A DNA stretch of 64,000 bases from Saturnia japonica (taxonomy: Eukaryota > Arthropoda > Insecta > Lepidoptera > Saturniidae). The notes beneath the pieces were generated by a model. That model worked only from the letters and a program-made list of their open reading frames with translations. It did not search any database and was not told where the DNA came from. Made by a program: the position numbers and the translations under genes. This document shows positions 13,092 to 22,900 of the stretch, piece by piece (position 1 is the first letter of the stretch; every line of letters begins with the position of its first letter). The stretch is from NCBI GenBank assembly GCA_033032175.1, contig CM065318.1:14384001-14448000 (forward strand). Direction: 5' to 3'.

Positions 13092-13473
13092 CAGTGTGTA
13101 TTAAAAACCCCGTCGGATCCGTGAAGGTGTTATCAGGTATCGAGATTATATTCTGTTTATGTTATCTATCTCAGATTATAAGTAAAAAAAATCCCTTAAA
13201 AAAAAAGTAAAAAAAATTAGTTAAATGAGGATACTTACATGGCAATACTTATACCGTCGTACGATCAAACGTACCGCTGAGCCGCGACGCGCGGTGCTAT
13301 CACGTTTTAAAAATTTGCAAAATTTTAGGGAAACCAAAAATAAATATGTTAATTTTAAATCGCAATAACATTTTTATTTTCATAATAAATAAAATTTTGA
13401 TATTTTTTTTGGTAATGTCATTGGGGTACCTATATACCCTTTTCGGATTCGACGGGGTTTTTAATACATATTG
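13092..13473. mobile_element. MITE, 382 bp, Tc1/mariner-like, with long terminal inverted repeats
   Basis: The left end 'cagtgtgtattaaaaacccc' continuing 'gtcggatccg' is mirrored at the right end by 'cggattcgac' followed by 'ggggtttttaatacatattg'. The inverted repeats extend about 48 bases with several mismatches. A TA dinucleotide flanks each side (13090-13091 and 13474-13475), as expected for target-site duplication by the IS630/Tc1/mariner superfamily. The inside has no transposase frame, so it is non-autonomous. It lies just beyond the 3' end of gene 1. Confidence 0.8.
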
Positions 13474-13831
13474 TATTATCAATATAGTAATAATTATATC
13501 AAATTTTAATTCAATAAGGATTTCATATAAATGTTTTTAACACGTATGTTTCAGTGAATTAGATTTCTTATTCTAAGTATATTGCATAATTTAGTTACAT
13601 AAAGTACGTCCACAATCGTATCATTATTTCAACAAAAAGGCACTTTGTGCCACGTTATCACAGCAGTTATTATACTTGGTCCCAATTTACGTTAAAACTA
13701 TCATGCATATACATAATTATGTATTTATCAAAATGTCTACAAAATATTTTTGTCCTATAGATTAAAGAAGCAAATATAAGACTCTTTCTGCTTTAAGCTA
13801 CATAAGTAAAATAAACGATATGCATTAATGA

Positions 13832-13993
13832 CTAATTTTCAAGAGTCATTGGTTTTACTTTAAGTTTCTTTGCTAATGCAGTACTAGAGTCTATTTGTTG
13901 TTTTACGTAGGATACGGTTCCTTTAAGGTCCGCTTCCTCGGCAGCTTTCTTCTCTTTATCACCTGGAGCCAGAACCGGTAAATTGGGATCGGT
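13832..13993 (-). CDS. Gene 1 coding exon 8 (last)
   Basis: Acceptor tttcag; reads TDPNLPVLAPGDKEKKAA... to ...VKPMTLEN and TAG. It has 162 bases including the stop. The Lys/Glu-rich middle could be helical. Confidence 0.9.
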   Translation of the reverse strand, partial: TDPNLPVLAPGDKEKKAAEEADLKGTVSYVKQQIDSSTALAKKLKVKPMTLEN

Positions 13994-16900
13994 CTGAAAC
14001 ATAAAATGATTGTAGGTAAAATTGTAATTATATTTAGCACTAGCTGTGCCCGCGACTTCGTTCGCGTGGACTTTAGAATGCCGTCGATCGGGCATACGCG
14101 CGAATCGTGCTTCTCCCGGTCCCGGTTATATAAGCATATGCTTATGATGGGTGATCCTTAGAAAATAGACATATTTGTACTCTCGCTGAGGTTTTTGTGT
14201 CTTTTTTTAATATCTTAAATTATGTAGTACATTAATTTGCTATATCTCTTATAGTTATTCAGTGTAAGCCATTTAAGCTCCCCAAAATGGTCGTTTTTCC
14301 GAATATATTTTTATTTGCGCGGAACCCTTTTTCTAAAATAAAAGTAGCCTAAGTTACTCCTTAAACATCAGCTATCTGCTAGTGAAAGTCTCGTCAAAAT
14401 GGGTGTAACCGTTTCGGAGATTATCCGGAAAAAAATACAGACGGATAGACAGACAAACTGGTTTTTTGTTATAGGTACCGTATTTAGGTATAGGGTATGA
14501 GTTTAGTAAAAAGCAGTTATTTTGACATTACAAACCGACACTAATTTTATTATTTGTATAGATTGGATTAATAATAATAATATCATGCTGTATACGCTGT
14601 ATTAGGCAAAGACCATTTCTCCAAAGAGATGTCTTAACATTGAAAATAAATATTAATAAGAATTATACCGGTTCCAACTGTCTCCAATGTTGCATACTTT
14701 CGGCCAGACGGTCACCGAATCCCGGCGCGAAGGATTCAGGGTCAACTGCAACGAAACAGTGCCCGAGGTTGGCGTGACCGCCCGCGCCGCTGTGAGACCA
14801 CGACCGAACGTGGTGACCATAGTTCGAACCTGTTAAAGACAGTTATTCACTAACTTTTCTATCTTATAATAATGCCCTTACTTTTTATTGAAGGCCGTTA
14901 CTGCAATTATCAAACAAAACAAAATTAATTAAAAACAAAAACAAAATAAAAATTTGGAATTATATAAAGAGGTGACCTATTGCGTTTTAAACGTAAATTC
15001 GCAATTATGAGGCATTTAAAAATAGACACGCAAAAATTATGATAGGTACTAAAATTTTTATTTACTAATTTATCGACCGCATTGAACATTTATTTTAATT
15101 TAATTCTTGCAAGTACGTAATTTCCAAGCATATAACTAAGTACTTTATTAGGTGTTACTTTTTTTCATTGCCTTGTTTTGCTGTTATTATTGCTTAGTTT
15201 TAGAGTATAGTAAGTAAATACTGTATCATACTGGATAAATGAATACAATATGTAAGTATTTACCTACACAATAAAAAGAACAAATAAATTATTTAAAGTT
15301 CAGTGATCCTTTTAATATTGTAATGTGAGAAATAAGTTAGTTTTCACTAAACATCCACTTATTCAATTATTATTATTATTTATAGTTCGTACCTGATGAT
15401 ATTCCACAGAACAGCTCTACCATAGCAGCCAGCCCATATCCTTTATATCCAGAAGTTTTTTCTCCACCGCCAAGAGGCATCAGACAACTAGTATTAAACG
15501 CCTACAAAATATCATAATTAATTTATTAAATTCAATCATATATAGGGTCTTTACCTATGAAATTGCTGTTTTATATGAAAAAATTTAAACGATTTTTTTC
15601 ATGTATTTTTTATTTGTATTAATCTAAGTAATCACCCACGCAATCAATGCATCTTTGCCAGCGCAGTGGCAGTTTATTGATGCCCTTCTTAAAGACATCA
15701 GCTGGACGGGAGGCAACAAATTCTTCAAAGGCATTTTGTACTGCCTCTCGGGTATTGAATTTTTTTCCCGCCAAGGAGTTATCCAAATTCTGGAAAAAGT
15801 AGTATTCTGTAGGCGCAAGGTCTGGTGAGTAGGGCGGATGACGGAGAACTTCCAACCCCAGTTCTTGCAACTTGGAGACCGTCTGCTGTGCAGTATGAGG
15901 TCGCGCGTTGTCGTGCAGGAACAGCGGAGACGAGCGATTGACCAATGCATGTTGGAGATGTGCCAGCCTCTTCCATCACTGTGTTCAGTTCTTCACAGAA
16001 CACATCTGCAGTAATGCTCACCCCGTTTGGTAAGAAGCTGTGATGAATCACACCGGCGCTAGACCACCAAACAGTGACCATCACTTTTCTAGGGGTAAGT
16101 TTTCGTTTAGGGCATTGTTTAGGGGCTGAACCAGGATCCAACCAACTTGCTGAGCGCTTGCAGTTATCAAACAGAATTCATTTTTCATCGCAGGTAACAA
16201 TGCGGTTCAAAATTCCTTCATTTGTGTGTCTGTTGAGCAGTGCAAGGCACTTCTCGACGCGTACTTCGCGCTGACGATCATTGAGTTCGTGGGGCACCCA
16301 TTTGTAAAGCTTTTTTACCTTGCCAATTTGACGCAAATGGACCAATATTGTTTTGACGCTAACGTCGAAAGCTGCTGCTAATTCAGCCATAGATTGTGTA
16401 TCATCAGCTTCCACAATCGCCTTTAATTCGTCATCGTCGACCAAAGTCTTCGGACGACCGCGAGGTTCATTTTTCAGGTCGAAATTCCCAGAACGGAAGC
16501 GAGCAAACCAATAACAGGTGGTGCATTGGTTTGTAGTGTTAGCTCCGTAAACGTCGTTGATGTTGCGTGCCGCTTGTGCCGCGTTGCTGCCACAATATGA
16601 GTACATTCCATAATTACTCGAATTTTTAACGTATTCATGATGACAAAAAAGATTGAAATGCGATGAAAATGTAACACTAATCAATAAACAAATGACTACT
16701 TTTGGAAAAAGAATTCCATGTTTTTAAAATAAAATTAATTTGAAATTAGGATTCTTAGCCAAACAAAAATTATTTTGATTTGAAATGGCCAGTACTGCAG
16801 AACGGCAATTTCATAGGTAAAGAGCCCTATTATTAATATTCAATATTATAAACGATTTATATCTAGAGTAGTACGAGTAGAAAAAATATAAATATTTTGT

Positions 16901-19900
16901 GTATATTGTATATATAAATGTAAATATTTTGTTATAATTTTTCCATATTTTAGAATATGAAATTTTAAACATTTTTACATATATGATATCACTGTTTTAT
17001 ATAATCGTATTCACTTTTAAATTATCTTGTAGTATAATTAATTTGATGTAACATACCATCACGCCTGTATCCCCGAAGGGTTAGGCAGAGGTGTACTAAT
17101 GTACACCCACAGTTCGCCGAGTATGTTTTTTAGGTCCCATGTAATAGGGGGCGAGCCTATTGCCATTAATCGGGCACAAACCCAAACTCCCAGCTGCTAC
17201 TGAGAAATTCAAAGAAAAACCCAATAACACTTTGCTTGACCTGGGAATCGAATCCAGGACCTCGATCATAGCAGTCGCGCTTATTCATCACCAGGGTAAT
17301 GAGGCAGTTAATTTGACATGCCGTTATTACTGATTTATTTTTACATATTTGTTTTATTGTTATTAATATTTCAATATTTTACTACATAAGCTCATAATGT
17401 ATTTATATGCTTTGGTTCCGCTTCCTGTAACAAATTCTGTGAACGCCCATAACTATATTTTATTTTAATTGTGCTACATATGGGTTATACAATTTTATTC
17501 GTTATTATTCTTAAGAAGAAATCTACATAAATTTACACAATTATAAATTTTCATATTTATCAAGTTATTACCAACTCAGCGTCCTGTGTCTCTTTACCGT
17601 CAGGATCTTGAGCCCAGCCTAACGGTAGTGGTTCACCCTTGCGACGTTGCATTTCTATCTGAAAATAAACAAAAGAAAGTAAGTTTTCCATTACTCTAGA
17701 CACCTTCTATACAATTAATGAAATTGAGGTATCTGTGTGTATTATCAAAATAGCAGCTTTTTACTAAATGAAAGTAATAGTTGTACCCGCGGCTGCGCTC
17801 GCGTGGACTACAAAATGCCGTCGATCGTGCTCCCCGCTCCCGGTTATTAAATTTTAAAGTCAAAATTGCTTGTTGTAGGTGACCCTTAGAAGATAGACAT
17901 ATGCACTCGCTGCCATTTTGGTGGGCTATTTTATATAATTACTGACTATTGGTGTGATGCCCATAAAAATACCTATATTATATGGAATTACTATACTATA
18001 AGGATACCTATATTATTATGCAATTTATTTTTAACTAGGTAGTAGCAATATAATAAATAAGCTATTTACCTTTCCGACAGATACGGCTGTTGTGGCCATA
18101 TCTAAGTAGAAAGTCTCTCCTTGTGATGCAGGCGCCACCACCGATATAGGGTTCGTCCCAAGTGCAGACTGTAATAATCGAAATACAACTACGTAAGTGC
18201 AAGATTACTACATACAATACAATATTTTGACTGCATTTAAGTACATTCTGTCCAAGAGCCTATAATATATGAACCTACTTTCCTACTACAATAAAAATGT
18301 CTAGACAGCTTAGTATACACTGGTGAAATGGAACGAATCACAGTCATTGTGACAAAATTTTCATCACCGGTCTTATCGTGATCCGGAACTCATAAATATT
18401 AAAATTAAGATTAATGCTGCATACTAATAGGTTGTTATTATACTCTCAGTTCCGCGTTAATGTTCCAAAAGAATTATTTTTATTATAAATATATTTGATT
18501 TTTTATATTTATTTTAAAATTGTTGCCGTCTCTGCAAATTGCATAATTTTAAATCATAAGTTTTTCTTAGACTTGTATCACATAGAGTGTAATAACTAGG
18601 TATGCGTGTAGTAGGTATTACTAAAATAATAAACGAAGCTATTCCAACTTAAAATAAATTTTACTTATCTAATTCATAACATTGTAAAAGTCTTATTTAA
18701 ACGAGTATAATCAGATCTAAATTTGTATACAATTTAGATTTTAAATACAAAGTTAATCGTGAAATCGCAAATTAGCGACATAAAAGTAGAACGAGTGGAA
18801 GATACTATATGAAGTAAATATAAATACATTTAATTTACCTACTTTACTCAACTACGTCAGTGACCTACCTAGACTCCCGCAGGTCAAGGTAGGGCTATAC
18901 GCTGACGATACAGTCATATATGCCTCGAGAAGGAATAGATTCCACCTCAGACACAATGTCCAACGCGCCGTGACCACTCTCGGGAAGTGGTTTAACGAAT
19001 GGCGAATAGCGGTAAATCCCTCGAAGAGCGCCGCGATGCTCTTCGGTGCGGATTCGTCACGTTTACCGTGGAGGCTCAAACCTCTTGAACTTTACGATAA
19101 TCCGATTCCATTTGTGAGAGAGACCAAATATTTAGGTGTAACCCTAGATAGTAGGCTCTCTTTTAGACCTCACATCCGTAAGGTTAGGAACAGGGCCGCG
19201 TGGGTCCTGGGCCGGTTGCATCCTCTGTTGTGTACGGTGAGTAAAATGTCTACGCGACATAAGCTCACGCTCTACAAGATGTGCATTCGACCGATTTTGA
19301 CATATAGTTGCGCTGCGTTCGCACATATGTCGGAGTCGAATTTCAGACGGTTACAAACCATACAGAATAGGTTTCTCCGTCGTCTCACCGGGGCCCCTTG
19401 GTATGTTCGAAGCGAAGATCTCCATAGAGATATGGAGCTTCCTTCGATTCATGCTTACGTCAAACAGCTCTCCCGTTCGTATTTCGACACCGCGTCGAAT
19501 CACGCGAACCCGTTGATTAAAGCAGCAGCTACTTATGTCGCGGTACCCACCACCATCCGGCAAAAACGCCGGCCGCGCAATATTTTTAGCGACCCGGACG
19601 ATCACATCGAAAACGCGAATAAATACTATGAATCCGTCTCTCCAAACAGAGCGTGCCAGCGCCCACGCCCGCGTAACCACCGTTCTCTCCGCAGAGGACG
19701 GGCGGTAAATTTCGCTCCAGCACACCCCCCACGTCCACCCTCTCCAGCGGTAACCCAAGCCTAGGTCCGTTTCCTCGGCGTGAAGCCCTTGGGTCAGGCA
19801 ACCGCCCGCGCTATACAAGTGACACTGTACGTGCATCACTTAGCTACCTACATACAACACTACACACGTGCACACCACATAGGTACATAGGTTCTGTGAG

Positions 19901-22900
19901 GGACCTTTTTTTTTCTTTTTTTACGCTAGTTAGTTAGTGTAGAAAACATTTCCGATTACTAAATACACATACGCATGGTCCCTTCCTTCCTCCCAGGAGG
20001 AAGGTAACATGCCTATGTGTATAATTTAGTTAGCTCGAATCGTAGATGTAGGGATTCGATTAGATCGCGACTTATTTGCGAACGCGAGGACCGCCCGAGC
20101 CGAGGTCCGGCCACTTTGGCACCCTCGTGCGAGTCGTCCATACAACTTTCGCGGCTGAGTGCCCTCTGCGCTCGCCCCCAAGTCCGGTGAAGCTGTCAAA
20201 GCCGCAGCGGCTTTAGGGCCCCAAAGGCTAACAGTGTAGTCAGTTCTAAAAAAAAAAAAAATACTTTACTCAACAATGTAACTGGTAGATATATTAATGC
20301 AATAAAAGTTAACAATGACCATGAGAAATGATGCGAGATTGCAATGTTGAAATTGTAATTGTACATAGTTGCCATCGACATATGCCAGCCTGCATTTTTA
20401 TCACCGCAAACCCCTTTGCGGTAAATTGTTATACCAACATACTATGACAAGACAACATAGAACAGACTGAGTTCGAACAAATAACCTAAATTTGTATGTT
20501 TAACTGTGGCTGCGGATCCGCTCGCGTGAACTAGACTTTTTGTTAAGTTTTCACTCTGCTCCCAACCGCCACTCACGGCTTTTTCTCGCCGGTTATTTTA
20601 GAGACAAAAGTGCTTATTGTGGGTAATCCTTAGCAAATAGACATATTATGCTATCGTTGAATTTATATAAGTGTTTTTAAGATCTACAATTATGTATTAT
20701 ATTAATTTGATATATCTCATATGGTTTACTCAGCCCCTAAAAAGCCCCAAAAGCGTCTTTATTTTCGAATTGATTCTATATTAAAGTCACTGGTTACTTC
20801 GTACTGTTATAACCCTTATTTCTATGCACACATAGCGCACTCAGCACCTTAGCATATGACGCTGTTTTATCACATGTGCAATTCAGCACTTTACAATTTT
20901 TACTTTAATTATTAAAAATTTCCTTCAAGTCAGTCAGTATCAAGACATCGCGGAGCACGGTCCTAACTGCTCAACAAAATTCAGGAGTCAGTGTGTCAGA
21001 GTATTGTATCATATAAAATATATATGAGTTGTGAAAAGTGTAGTTTTTTTTTAAAAAGACAACCAGGTACGGTCTCCTAATAGTACGTTACTTTATTCAC
21101 TGGATAAAAGTCCCTAAAAAATTAAATAAAAAAGGACTATTGTTCTTTTGATGTTGGCTATATATTACTATAGGTTGCAGTGACCATTTAACATCAGTTG
21201 AAATGCGCAGTTGTTTGCTAATATATGTTGTAATAGCATTATTTTCATAGTTTATTATAGTGTAATAATGTTTTTGAACTTGATAGAAATAATCGAATAC
21301 GATAAATGACCTGTTTACTCCTCGTTGGGGCCAGCAGAGGCGAGGTGTTCGTAAACGCCATCCCGATAAGACCTTTGTCAGCTGCTTTACGAGCCCAGAA
21401 TCCAGCCATCCCGTTGTGATTTGATCCTGAAACAATCATTAACATCAAGTTATTTAATCTTTTCATGCAAATATTATTTTTATACAATTCACCGGATATA
21501 AAGTTATACATACTTACAAAGTACCTAAAAATATATTAATAATAAATAATACAAATAATATCTGCCTGTAAGTGTCTCACTGCTAGGTAAAGGCCTCTTT
21601 CCAAGGGAAAGCAAGGGCCTAATCACCACGCCAGAATACGACGTATTGGCGATTTAAAACACTTAGAAATCTGCGGTTCTATATGTTTCAAACATACAAT
21701 GGTACTTACTACAAGAATATTTCTCAAGCGTTCAGACTTCCTCACGATGTTTTCCTTCACCGTTAACAGATAGTTTCACCAATTTGTATTACACGAATTC
21801 CGAAAAACTCGTTGGTACATGCCGTGGTTCGATCCTGCGGATATCGAATCGATAATACCGCCGATGTAAACTACTAGACCACCACGACTAACTAATATTA
21901 CGATTTAACTAATATTATAACATATTTGAAATTTTAATGTTATACATAGATTACAATACATTAAGTACAATAAGTACGCCCTCCCGAACTGCTATAACCG
22001 CGTGCACTGGCGTAATCGTTAGTGATACGTAAATACAATGTTGTACAATAATATTGATCCTTAGTATATCTAAAAAAAGACAGCGATAGCATATGCCTAT
22101 CTCTTATACATAAACCACAATAAGGTATTTCCTGACATAGACTTGTTAAAAATTAAAAAGTGATTTATAAGCATTATTTTTAGATATGGCATATTAATCC
22201 TTACGAACAAAAGTTATATCATTATAAAGACACTTTTATAGAGTTAAATTTTGCTCTTTAGAGTATGTTATTTGGACACATAGCTTAGGAGATAATGAAA
22301 AATTAAAAAAAATTGTACTTGCGAGAAGAACAATTATGATAGACTACATGGGTGCGTTGGCGGCGCGGTGTTTGTTGGATAAAATTAACACGGTTGAAAC
22401 AGTGCAGCACAGCTATATTTCAAGAGAAATTTCTGGGAAATAAATACAATAGATTCTCTGTAGTATAAACATAATAAAAAATTGAACCACTGCAATAAAA
22501 TACTATTTTTAGTACTGACTAATTTGGTCTGAGGGGCTTTAACAGCTTTACTGGGTTTTTGGGTGAGCGCAAAAGTTTACTATCCATTCGATACAACGAA
22601 CTATACACATCTATATTAAAAACGCATGCGAACCCTCGGGCACACTGCTACTTTTAGAATATGTATTTATTATATCTGTCAAATTGTTTTCTATTAAAGG
22701 AAAAAGGTTCCGTACAGAACAACACAGTAAAAACTAACTGTGCAGGTGTGATGTGATGTAAGTTGAACTTTTTGAAGCAACATCGCGTCGGCTCTGTATT
22801 AGCGTGTGGGGACATCGCGCCGATCGACGTGAGTTCGAATCCCTGCAATAAGCCTGAGATTTCGATGAAGGAAAACATCGTGATGAAACCATAGCATGGT

